In this document: positions 54,736-64,000 of the stretch, in pieces | Numbering within the stretch: position 1 is the stretch's first letter | Layout: every line of letters starts with the position of its first letter | Assembly (NCBI GenBank): GCA_027627225.1 | Contig: CM051033.1 | Span: forward strand, 7,587,801-7,651,800 | Direction of reading: 5' to 3' | Length of the DNA: 64,000 bases | Source of the DNA: Congeria kusceri | Taxonomy: Eukaryota > Mollusca > Bivalvia > Myida > Dreissenidae | The notes under the pieces: model-generated | What the model saw: only the letters and a program-made list of their open reading frames with translations | The model's database searches: none | Told to the model about the DNA's origin: nothing | Translations under genes and position numbers: made by a program

Positions 54736-55580
54736 AATGATGTAGTCTACCACGTAGTAGCCGAAGTTAGGGAGGCATCGGGAGTTTTGTCGCGTATGAC
54801 AGGAGGCGCTATGCATGATCATATTTTTCATTAATAATATTTTTCACACACCTGTGAAGAAAAGGATCTAATTTGTTACACTTTTAAGTGTGAAGAATGT
54901 GATTTGCCAAAAACGGTGTATCTTCGAGGATCACAGAAGAATAACAAAATAATAGGATTTCATTGCATATCAAACATTGGGTGCGATAAAACTTCACAGA
55001 ACATGTCACGAATAAGACTGTGCAGTGTAAAGACTAAGATCTCGATTGTCACATTGGGAAGAATCAGATACTATTTCTCACAGATGTGAAAATATGATTT
55101 GTGAAAACTATGGTCCTGTCGCGCTATAGGACCTCCAGAATGCAGGGCCACGGGGTCGACGGCTGCCCTTTTACATTGACACATTTATCACAAACAATAC
55201 TTCGTAACATTTTAGATGATATGTGTATATTTCAATGAAAAGATTTGAACATTAAGGGACAAAATAATGTGCATGGAGCATGAAATAATGAACAGTAATT
55301 CTGGGTACATGTTATAAAGGCGCGTCAGATTAAACAGTTTTTGCCAGACGACGAAAAATTGCCAATACATTTAAAAGAAGCATTTCAACGTTGTACATGA
55401 CGAATGTCAGATTGATAAACGTGCAACATTCATACACTGAGTGTGTAATTTCCAGACGACAGCCATAATTATTTTGATAACAAATCCCCTTATTGTAAGG
55501 TGGAAATAGAGTGAATACGTGATTCGAAACAAATTGCATTCATTCGTTATAGAACAACTATTAATATACTTAAGAAATAA
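54736..55580. other. Unassigned sequence
   Basis: Frames up to 69 codons only. No repeat recognised. Confidence 0.35.
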
Positions 55581-55830
55581 TGTTCGATTTAGAGTTGTTT
55601 ATCGGCAAATAAGCCAAAATTTTGGGTTTTGATGCATAGGAATTAAACGACGAGGGCGTTATAACGACACATCGTTGTTTATTAGCAGATAAACACAGAT
55701 AATACGATGAATATTTAACTTCTAACATGATCTGGTAACATATTCCGCAATTACAATCCGAAATATATTTTACAGTTTCGGAACTATTTGTTCGGGTTGT
55801 TTATTGATACCTTAGTTAAACAACGGTAAA
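55581..55830 (+). mobile_element. Palindromic GTTGTTTAT-family element, copy 4
   Basis: 'gttgtttatcggcaaata', 'gatgcataggaattaaacg' and 'gttgtttattagcagataaa', more diverged than the others. Confidence 0.65.
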
Positions 55831-56057
55831 TATTGTTCTTAGTCTAGTATAGAAAACACAGTTCTTGTCATGTTAGAACATTACTTTTACATAACTTGCT
55901 AATGTTGTTATTTCCGCTGTTTAAGTTAAATTAAACAGCAGTTTTAACATGACACGCGCAGTTTTCTTAAGACAAAGAAGAAAATATTTCGTTGTTAAAT
56001 AGCAAATAAACAACTCGCAAAATTCTCAAATATTTCACAAGTAAATAAAAGATAAAA

Positions 56058-57244
56058 TAAGAGGGCCAAATGGCCCCGGGTCGCTCACCTGAGTTGACTG
56101 AACCACAGTAGCTAATAAAAGGTTAATAGCGTATTCAGAGATGTGACCACTGACAGCAATGTTTTTAGTAATTCAAAACAATTTGAAGGAATTTAATAAA
56201 TGGTAGAAATATTTATGTGAAATAATCTCAAAATCCAGCAAGCAGTTTAAGACAAGAACATTTTGAATGAATGTCAACCAAGGAACATTTGTGCAAATTT
56301 ATTTTTAAATTCCGGTCGGTGGTTTCTGACAAGAAGATTTTCAAAGTTTTCTATACAAAATGTAAGGACAACTGCCCAACCCCTTGCCTGTCATAATTTT
56401 TACAAATCAAAATGATTTGAAGAAATTTTGTAGAGGATCACCCAAGGAACATTTCTGTAAAATTATTTTGAAATCCATTTAGCGGTTTCAGACAAGAATT
56501 ATTTTTTTTCAAGTTTTCTATATAGCCATAGAAGGAAAATTGCCACGATCCCCCAGTGGCTATGTTTTTTTAACAAACCAAAATGATTTTAAGAAATTTG
56601 ATAGAGGGTCAAGAAATATTTATGTGAAGTTATTTTTAAATCTGGTTAGCGGTTTCTGAGAAGATTTTCAAAGTTTTGTATAAAGCTATAAAAGAAAAAA
56701 AAATCCCCAGCCCGTGGCGGTCTTTTTTTAATGAATCAAAATGATTTGAAGAAATTTGGTAGAGGGTCACCAAAGGAACATCTATGTGAAATTATTTTGA
56801 AATCCGGGCAGAGGTTTCTGACAAGATTTTCACAGTTTTCTATATAGGTATATAAGTAAAACTGCACACCCCTAGCGGCCATGTTTTTTACGAAATCAAA
56901 ATAAGTAAAGGTTCACCCAAGGAACATTTCTGTGAAATAATTTTAAAATCCAAGCAGTGGTTTGGACAAGACGATTTTTTAAAGTTTTCCAGTTTTGTAA
57001 GTTTTTGGTTGCCATGGCAACCATAGTTTTCTAGATATTCAAATGAATTGAAGGACTTTGTTGAAGAACCATCCCAGGAACTTTCCTGCTAACTTTGCTT
57101 AAAATCCGCCAAGCGGTTTCAGAGAAGAATATTTTTTTAAAGTAAACATATTGGCGCCGACGACTACGACGACGGAGAACGACGACGACGGACAGTGACT
57201 GACTAGAATAGCTCACCCTAAAGTAGTTTGTGCTCGGTGAGCTA
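56058..57244 (+). mobile_element. GGTGAGCT-ended element, copy 2, ~1.2 kb
   Basis: Starts 'gagggccaaatggcccc' (a GGCC hairpin) and 'gctcacctgag'. It has about six ~130-150 bp monomers with 'aaatccggcaagcggtttc' type words. It ends with a 'gacgacgacgg' tract, 'agctcaccc' and 'ggtgagctaa'. No coding frame. The left and right termini are mutually inverted (GCTCACC/GGTGAGC). Confidence 0.7.
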
Positions 57245-57778
57245 ATAACAACAACATATAATGGTAAAACACGTGACCATATGTTTTATGGAGAACTTAG
57301 TTTTGTGAATACCTCACCGTTGTTTCACATGCAAATGCACATATAATAAATCCGAGCGTTATGTTAACACTATTTTAACATGGAAACAGCACTTGATCCT
57401 GTTCACATTTAAAGTTTCATTTAACAAATCGAAGTTGTCGTTTGTGAAGTTTAACATAGAATTTGACCAAAAATAAACATGTATCGTTTCGCGATTAAGG
57501 GTTTTTGTCAACATGTAAAAAACATTATTTAATTTACTTATAATATAATAATGTTGATAAATTACTTAACAGTAACCGCAATATTAAATAGAGAGAACAC
57601 AAAATAATGCGTATGAGAAACATCTGCATAGCAGTCACAACAATATATTTCTTGTATAATTTCGTGCAGTACAAACAATAAAGGTGCTCACTCGTGCTGG
57701 AAAATGTGACACAACCAAACAATGCAACGACGTGACACAACCATTCGACGCAACGACGTGACACAACCAAGCGACGTT
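57245..57778. other. Duplicated flank and three 26-bp units
   Basis: 57244-57328 matches 39786-39915. 57711-57778 has three units of the 26-bp repeat ('acgacgtgacacaaccaagc'). The pairing of these two pieces also occurs at 39.8-40.2 kb. Confidence 0.6.
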
Positions 57779-58760
57779 AGAACAATCTTTGTAGAGGACC
57801 CCTATATAAGGTTAACAACCAAATACCAAACCTCTCGGCCTTGCGGTTTCTGAGATTTTCAAAGTCATTTAGTTATTTAAGTCTATATAAACCATGTGGC
57901 CACCGGGGTGTTGCCAGTTTTAACCCCAGCGGCATCATTGGAACAATCTTTGTAGAGGACCACTATGCAATGCTACATACCAAATATGATACATCTGGGC
58001 CTTGCGGTTTCAGATGAGAAGATTTTTTAAGTAATTTTGCTATTTAAGTCAGTATAAACAATGTGACCCCCGGGGCGTGGCCAGTTTTCACCCCACGAAC
58101 ATCATTTGAACAATCTTTATAGAGGACCACTAGAGGATGCCACATACCAAGTAGCAAACCACTGGGCCTTGCGGTTTCAGAGACGATTTTTAAAGTCATT
58201 TAGCTATTTAAGTCTACATAAACCATTTTACCCCCGGGGCGTGGCCAGTTTTGACCCCAGAGACATCATTTGAACAATCTTTGTAGAGGATCACATTGCA
58301 ATGTTACATACCAAATATGATACTTCTGGGCTCTGCGGTTTCAGAGGAGAAGATTTCAAAAGTCATTTTGCTATCTAAGTCTTTATAAACCATGTGACCC
58401 CTGGGACGTGGTAAGTTTTGACCCCAGGGGCATCATTTGAACAATCTTTGTAGAGGACCACTAGAGGATGCCAAATACCAAATATGAAAGCTCTCAGCTA
58501 TGCAGTTTAAGAGAAGAAGATTTGTAAAGTTTTCACTTTTTAAATCTATTTTTAGCTCTGGTGACCTATATATGCAGCGACCCGAAACGATTTGAGCAAT
58601 TTTGGAAGAGGGTAACCCAATGATTATTCCTGTGAAGTTTGGTGAAAATCTGCCCCAGCGGTTTAGGAGGAGATGTTGTTTGAATGATACTGTTGACGCA
58701 CGACGGACAAAAGGTGATCATAAAAGCGCATCACGAGCACGCTGTGCTCAGGTGAGCTAA
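57779..58760 (+). mobile_element. GGTGAGCT-ended element, copy 3, tandem core
   Basis: Five ~145-bp monomers ('gaacaatctttgtagagg', 'ggccttgcggtttcaga', 'accccaggggcatcat'), then the same right end as 54058-54464 with 'gagcacgctgtgctcagg' hairpin and GTGAGCTAA. The left terminus is not resolved. Confidence 0.7.
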
Positions 58761-59046
58761 AAAGTGTTAATGAAAGATTTTAGATACAAAACTTCACCAA
58801 TGTTAACGAATCGTCATATATACATATAACGGCAAAGCACAAGAGGGTGTGCGAAAAATACGCGTAAAACACAAATATAATAAAATACCCGTATTCGTTT
58901 AACTGTTTTCATATTCTCGTCGATATACTGTTCCTTTAAATTACACACGCACGAAATATCGTCGCATTTAAACAACAATAAATAAATCTGTCGAATCAAC
59001 ATGCGTACATGGTGTAACAGCAGCGCGACATGTCGCGTCAATATAA

Positions 59047-59330
59047 CCGTCTCCGTATCCTAGTGATTAGGGCTTTCGCATACGGAGCGGGAGGTCGAAG
59101 GTTCGAGTCTCGCCCATCGCTTGTTCTGATGTGGCCGGTTGTCTACCCAGCAGCCAGTTAAATCGAAGGGTACCGATTGCCTTTCTGCCAAGCGCCCGGC
59201 ATATAGGATATAAATTGGGAGTACAGATGTTTATCAGTAAAGGTGTCTCATAAGTCACAACTGGATGGCCCTTAATCGCTAGGGGTGATACAGTAATAAA
59301 AACATTTAACTTTACTTTATAGACGTCAAC
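59047..59330 (+). mobile_element. tRNA-derived SINE-like element, family C
   Basis: tRNA-like head with A box 'tatcctagtgattagg' and B box AGGTTCGAGTCTC, body 'cccagcagccagttaaatc', end 'aacatttaactttacttt'. It is absent from the paralogous place at 44.81-44.87 kb, so it inserted after that duplication. Confidence 0.65.
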
Positions 59331-59550
59331 ATAACAGGAAACATGCGCACCATGACAGTGTATCCAACCAGGCGACACAACAGCGTAAGACACCCAGGCA
59401 GACGGACGGACGCTCCACTATGATTTCAGATTGTTTTTACAATGCTCACTTTCTTCGTAGAATATTACAATATCATAATTATACACGAAATAAAGTTACA
59501 GCATGATAGTTCTATGTGCTCAATTACCATAACTTTTGTTCCAAAATCAT
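59331..59550. other. Segmental duplication with about one 26-bp unit
   Basis: 'ccaaccaggcgacacaacag' (59364-59383) is the only unit of the 26-bp repeat here. The right flank 'ccactatgatttcagatt' onward matches 47128 onward. Confidence 0.65.
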
Positions 59551-59762
59551 CATGTCGCAGTGATGTAATTAATATGATATCCGCCTTTCGATCGGAAGAT
59601 CGTGAGTTTGATTCCTACTCCGGAAGCCATCGAATTATCTTACTTAAAACTCAACGCGTAGTGGTTCTTCCAAGGAAACGGACTTGAAAGTGTCTCAAAA
59701 AGCATTTGGATTTCGACACTCGATCTTTAATATCTAAATGTAATTTTAAACTAAACTTGACA
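59551..59762 (+). mobile_element. tRNA-derived SINE, family B, copy 6
   Basis: Paralogous to copy 5 at 47269-47478, with shared head, body and flanks. Confidence 0.75.
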
Positions 59763-60165
59763 GTCCATAATGACATTAAATTTATTTTGTACAATGCTGA
59801 CTTTCTTTGTGAATGTTTTTCCAATTAAAATAAGCATAGGAGAAAAAAGTAGAGTAACTCTTGTTGTTGTACAAATACTATTATTTGTAAAACGTAAAAG
59901 GAAAACAATGAGTTTTATCACCTCATTGCTCACTCATAAAGCACATCAAGTTATTGCAGGATCTACGTTTTCTCGGAGAAAGAGGCAGTTATTACTTCAG
60001 GGGCCATATTCCAGAGAAACACCTTAAGTAGAATTCTATCCTTATATCACAATTTTTCATTCATTCCACGAAATTGGCTAAGTATGTATTAATTTTCAAC
60101 TAATTATAAATTATTGTTTACACAACTGTAAAGGAATTCATAAATTTAAAATGCTGTATATAAAA
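59763..60165. other. Segmental duplication, partner at 47479-48230
   Basis: Matching blocks are listed under the partner. No coding support. Confidence 0.55.
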
Positions 60166-60644
60166 CAAGAGCTGTTTGTAAAAAAGTAATGCCCCCTCTA
60201 GGTTAAAATGGCTAAGAAGGCTAATTTAGATAATCAAGGGCCATAACTCCACAGTTACTTCGACGATTTGGTTAATTATCTAATTTTACGGGATAATTCG
60301 CCTACAAAGATTTTAACGAAGTTTGGTGAAGATCGGTTATGAATTGTCGGATTTATAGAATATAAACGGCTAAAAAGGCCAATTTTAGATCATTCCATGA
60401 CCATAATTCCGCAATTCCAGATTATTGGCTGATTATTGAACTTGATCAGATATTATTATAACAAACATTTTCATGAAGTTTGGTTAAGATCGAATGAAAG
60501 CTGTTGGACTTAGAAAGTCGAAACGACTAAAAAGGCCAATTTCAGATAATTCAAGGACAATAACTCCAAAATTTCTGTGGCAATTTGGCCAATAATTGAA
60601 CATGACCTACCGTAGACCGTATATATTATTATTTGGGATGCCAA
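60166..60644 (+). repeat. Pearl-like element, family G, copy 2
   Basis: Leader 'acaagagctgtttgta' and 'atgccccctctaggtt', three monomers ('ggccataactcc', 'tttggtgaagatcgg'). Confidence 0.65.
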
Positions 60645-60930
60645 CGAATGCCAAATTAACAACGCAAAAAGAAGTCCCCATTCTGAGCGGAGTATAGTTA
60701 AAAGTAGTTCCAATTACAATTGCAAAAATATATGTCAAAAATTATTAGAATCAAAATAATTTTCGCATTATCTTTGTTTATCGGATAATAAACAACTCTT
60801 TATCGTTCTGATGCGTGGGTATTAAACAACACTAGCTAACGCCCTCATGGTTTAATTCCTACGCATCAGAACTCAAAATCGTTGTTTACTAGCCGATAAA
60901 CAACGATAAATCGAAAAGTATTTCTTAAAT
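60645..60930 (-). mobile_element. Palindromic GTTGTTTAT-family element, copy 5
   Basis: Inverted relative to copy 3, starting 'attctgagcggagtatag' and ending 'gccgataaacaacgataaa'. Confidence 0.7.
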
Positions 60931-61319
60931 CGTTCAGAACGTGTAATAGGGTTGTCCTGCAACATCACGATATCCTCGTACACAGTGTACATGTACAGTC
61001 ATGAAAGTTGCCTGCTCGATCGATTACAGCAAAGCACGAGGAAATCGTGAAATTCGCGTGTCATACAGAAAAGCAATTTTAAGCTTCCGACAGTTTCTGG
61101 TTTAAAATATGATGTCTACAAAAGACATGTACTTGCGGAATAAAATGCTCAAAACAAATGATGATCTTTAGGCTTAGGATAAGATTTTACTTAAGGTGTT
61201 TCTGATATATGTACCATGAGGTCATAATTAGATAGATTCCTAAGTAAAAATAGGCAAAAATAACAATATGATTTTGAAACACTATTCTTCGGAACATGTG
61301 CATGCTGACAAATACATTA
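60931..61319. other. End of the segmental duplication, otherwise unassigned
   Basis: 61025-61090 matches 49165-49230 ('aatcgtgaaattcg', 'catacag'). Confidence 0.5.
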
Positions 61320-61990
61320 ATAACAAAAGCAGTTTGTGAAAAAAGTTATGCACCTCTAGGTTAAAATATCTAAAACGGCTTAATTTAGATAATCAAGGGA
61401 CATAACTCCACAGTTACTGGGAAGATTTGGTTGATGATCAAACTTAACAGAGATAATACGCCCACAAAGATTTTCACCAAGTTTGATGAAGATCGGCTAT
61501 GAACTGTTGGAAATAGAGACAGAAACGGCTTAAAATGCCAGTTTTATATATCGGTAATTTAAGGGCAATAACTCCACATTTCCTATGACAATTTTGCTGT
61601 TTATGGAACTTGACCTAGATATTATTATTACAAACATTGTCATGACGTTTGGTGAAGATTGGATAAAAAAACTGTTGAACTCCGAGAGCGGACACGGCGA
61701 AAAAGCCTAATTTTAAATATTCAAGGGCCATAACTCCATAATTCCTGGGGCGATTTGGCTGATTATCGCACTTGACCTAGATATTATTATTACAAACATT
61801 TTCAAGAAGTTTAGTGAAGATCGGATAAAAACTGTTGGACTTTGAGAGCGGAAACGGCTAAAAGACCAATTTTAGATAATTCATCGACCATAACTCCACA
61901 ATTGCTGATTATAGAACTAGACCTAGATATTATGCCCACAAACATTTTCTTGAAGTTTGATAAAGATCAGATGAAAACTGTTAGTTTAAA
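61320..61990 (+). repeat. Pearl-like element, family G, copy 3
   Basis: Leader 'aagcagtttgtgaaaaaagt', 'atgcacctctaggtta' and four monomers of ~150 bases. The right end is not resolved. Confidence 0.65.
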
Positions 61991-62048
61991 CATATTTATT
62001 TCTTTTGGCAAATACAGTGTATATCAAACATGCACAATACAGTCATTG

Positions 62049-62286
62049 TTAGAAAAGGATTGAAACGAAAGAAATAATTCTTATATAGTTTCTCTCCTTG
62101 GAGTAATATTTACACAATAAATGGCAGTGTTTTAAAAATACGTTTACATAGAATATGCCAGAGATAAGAACTATACATGATAAATATGGAAAGTGTTGAA
62201 AAAACAAATTTGATGATGAAGGATTGTTCATGCAAGGACTAGAACATGAGGCAGCAACAACTCGTGACAGAGTCAGTAACAGATTG
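62049..62286 (-). other. 3' region of the LINE
   Basis: Non-coding sequence after the ORF2 stop. The exact 3' end and tail are not resolved. Confidence 0.4.
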
Positions 62287-64000
62287 TTAGGAAAATCGCC
62301 TGGATTCGTTGATATATTGTTGGACACGTAGAAATATTTGAGAATTTTCTTTTTCGTCGAGATACGTACATCCAAAAAGAAGTGTATCGAGATCAACGTC
62401 GCTGGTTATACTCAGAATGTTGTTAATTAATGTAGTGCGAATTTCATTATAAACTGGACATATGAAAAAGAAGTGGTTGTTAGATTCAATAGCTCCACAC
62501 GAACAAAGAGGCGACGCAATGATATTTTTCGCATAAAGGTGTTCATTTAGCGCACTTGATTTGGTCCTTAACCGCGTGTGAATTATTTGAAAATAACGTT
62601 TACCTACATAAAAGTACGATGGTGTTTTAACTAAGCTTCTATTTAGCTTAGATTTAAAGATATTCAACGATTCACTACTTTTAACATCGTCTGGTAAGAT
62701 ATTCCATTTTCGGATAACTGCGGGTAGGAATGAGTTATAGTAAAGGGTTGTTCTAAACTCGGGTGTTCTTAAGTCATTCGCATTTCGAAGATTATACCTA
62801 GCAATAGATCCAACATGTTGGGGTACAAGGTCGGTCAAATACTGAGGGCTAAGTGAGTTTTGCATTTTATAAAATAATATGAGTTGGTGTTTATCACGTC
62901 GGTCTTGCAGAGGTTCCCAGTTAATTTCTTTTTGCAATTCATTTGTAGACACTAGTTTGGATGCTCCGCAGGCAATTCGCGCTGCTTCGTAATGAATTTT
63001 GTCAAGTTCATGTTTTTCTGCTTGAGTGCAATTGTCCCAAATTACATCAGAATATTCCATTAACGGGCGAATAAAGGATATATAAATGATTTCTAGCGAT
63101 TTTCGATCAAGCTTAAGTTTTAGTTTGCGCATAATATTAATTCTACCCCATGCTTTATCAGTTATATATTTGATATGTATGTGCCATTTACAATCGTTCG
63201 ACAGGACGACTCCTAGATGTTTGTGGGAGCTAACAACCGGTATTTGTTTGGAAAGCATTGTGAAGTTATATTGATTCGGTTGTTGTTTTCTGGAAAATGT
63301 AAGTGTTTCTGATTTAGAGGGATTAAATAAAACATGCCATTTTGAGGCCCAATTGGATATTTTGTTGATATCATTTTGTAATATTGAATTTGAATGGTAG
63401 GGCTCGTCTATAATAATGTAAAGGGATGTGTCGTCAGCAAAAAGACGAATATTACTTCGGATGTCGTTAACAATATCATTTATAAAGATTAAGAATAATA
63501 GGGGCCCTAGTATAGAGCCCTGGGGAACACCAGCCTCTAGTGAGGCCCAGTTAGAAAAGGCACCTGGAAGCACTACACGTTGACGTCTACAATTTAGGTA
63601 ATTTTGAATCCAAGAGTGCAACTTCCCGCGGATACCAATTGCGTGGAGTTTAAGTAAAAGACCTTGGTGCCAGACTTTATCAAAGGCTTTACTGATGTCA
63701 AAAAAGATAGCTTTAACCTCTAATCCATTGTCAAGGGCTTTGCAAAACGTATCATATATATAAGTGAGTTGGTTAGTGGTCGAGTCTCCTGGCAAAAATC
63801 CAGACTGAAATGGGGTGAGTATTTTGTTACTTACAAGGTGATTGTACACATGTTTAAAAATTATTTTTTCAAACACTTTTTCCATCGTGTTAAGTAGTGA
63901 AATTGGTCGGTAATTACACACAACTTTGGGATCACCTTTTTTAAAAATTGCACTGACATTAGCCTCTTTCCAACAGCCTGGCATTATACATTTGTTAAGT
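62287..64000 (-). CDS. LINE ORF2 reverse transcriptase, partial (5' end beyond window)
   Basis: Open from the right edge to a stop at 62287. The first Met is at 63984, but the frame continues past the edge, so that Met is not the true start. Numbered from it: NYRPISLL (24-31), FDISKAFDKVWHQ (95-107, catalytic Asp), GVPQGSILGPLLF (152-164), FADD (182-185, catalytic Asp pair), thumb region, and a C-terminal C494-x-C496...H504...C509 knuckle. This is a non-LTR reverse transcriptase of the Jockey/CR1 broad group, which copies its own RNA at a nicked target. The frame is intact over 566 codons, so the copy may be young. The endonuclease would lie beyond the edge. It is a different lineage from the LINE fragments at 24.6 and 41.2 kb (FADD and CSCG here, YADD and CxxC there). 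Confidence 0.9.
   Translation of the reverse strand, partial: LNKCIMPGCWKEANVSAIFKKGDPKVVCNYRPISLLNTMEKVFEKIIFKHVYNHLVSNKILTPFQSGFLPGDSTTNQLTYIYDTFCKALDNGLEVKAIFFDISKAFDKVWHQGLLLKLHAIGIRGKLHSWIQNYLNCRRQRVVLPGAFSNWASLEAGVPQGSILGPLLFLIFINDIVNDIRSNIRLFADDTSLYIIIDEPYHSNSILQNDINKISNWASKWHVLFNPSKSETLTFSRKQQPNQYNFTMLSKQIPVVSSHKHLGVVLSNDCKWHIHIKYITDKAWGRINIMRKLKLKLDRKSLEIIYISFIRPLMEYSDVIWDNCTQAEKHELDKIHYEAARIACGASKLVSTNELQKEINWEPLQDRRDKHQLILFYKMQNSLSPQYLTDLVPQHVGSIARYNLRNANDLRTPEFRTTLYYNSFLPAVIRKWNILPDDVKSSESLNIFKSKLNRSLVKTPSYFYVGKRYFQIIHTRLRTKSSALNEHLYAKNIIASPLCSCGAIESNNHFFFICPVYNEIRTTLINNILSITSDVDLDTLLFGCTYLDEKENSQIFLRVQQYINESRRFS

Overview
The window is animal nuclear DNA, AT-rich and packed with repeats. 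It is most likely from a bivalve mollusc, and a dreissenid-type mussel is possible. Supporting signs are spliceosomal exon signals, tRNA-derived SINEs, non-LTR retrotransposon fragments, and several families of elements with tandem ~150-165 bp cores and hairpin ends, resembling the pearl/CvA (Helentron-associated, non-autonomous) elements known from bivalves. No complete, recognisable host gene is present. Most long open frames are by-products of minisatellites.

Layout. 0-7.7 kb: a 1,000-bp inverted-repeat transposon nested in an older repeat, four candidate exons of an unrecognised + strand gene (3.1-6.5 kb), a SINE and a satellite rich in AGGTCA half-sites. 8.6-10.3 kb: a broken gene for an OTU-family cysteine protease with a basic region and a Cys cluster, probably transposon-borne. 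10.4-12.4 kb: candidate 3' exons of a - strand gene. 12.5-27.3 kb: inverted-repeat elements (two families carrying tRNA-like sequences inside), a hAT-type element with 8-bp target duplication, a SINE, trinucleotide arrays, a LINE 3' end and two pearl-like elements.

27.6-38.4 kb is the most unusual part. Two tandem paralogous units lie on the - strand, with their 5' ends near 38.4 and 32.3 kb. Each starts with a CpG-rich conserved block, followed by a shared ATG context, a series of related exon-like modules with AG/GT borders, and terminal modules expanded into a 23-bp minisatellite. The two 23-bp arrays are different subfamilies of one ancestral unit, and the ordinary modules are built from the same 23-bp unit. 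I infer a fast-evolving multigene or repeat-exon system. Expression and function are unknown.

39-49 kb: an array of double E-box palindromes, two degraded LINE fragments, a degraded pearl-like element and a 2.2-kb 26-bp minisatellite. The flanks of this array recur at 58.9-61.2 kb, where only about one repeat unit is present. 50-62 kb: more pearl-like and GGTGAGCT-ended elements, a 31-bp array, and members of a palindromic GTTGTTTAT family. 62.3-64 kb: the 3' part of a LINE reverse transcriptase that runs off the right edge.

The genes do not form a pathway. The biology visible here is repeated duplication of short modules, with mobile elements inserted before and after the duplications, which gives a relative order of events.
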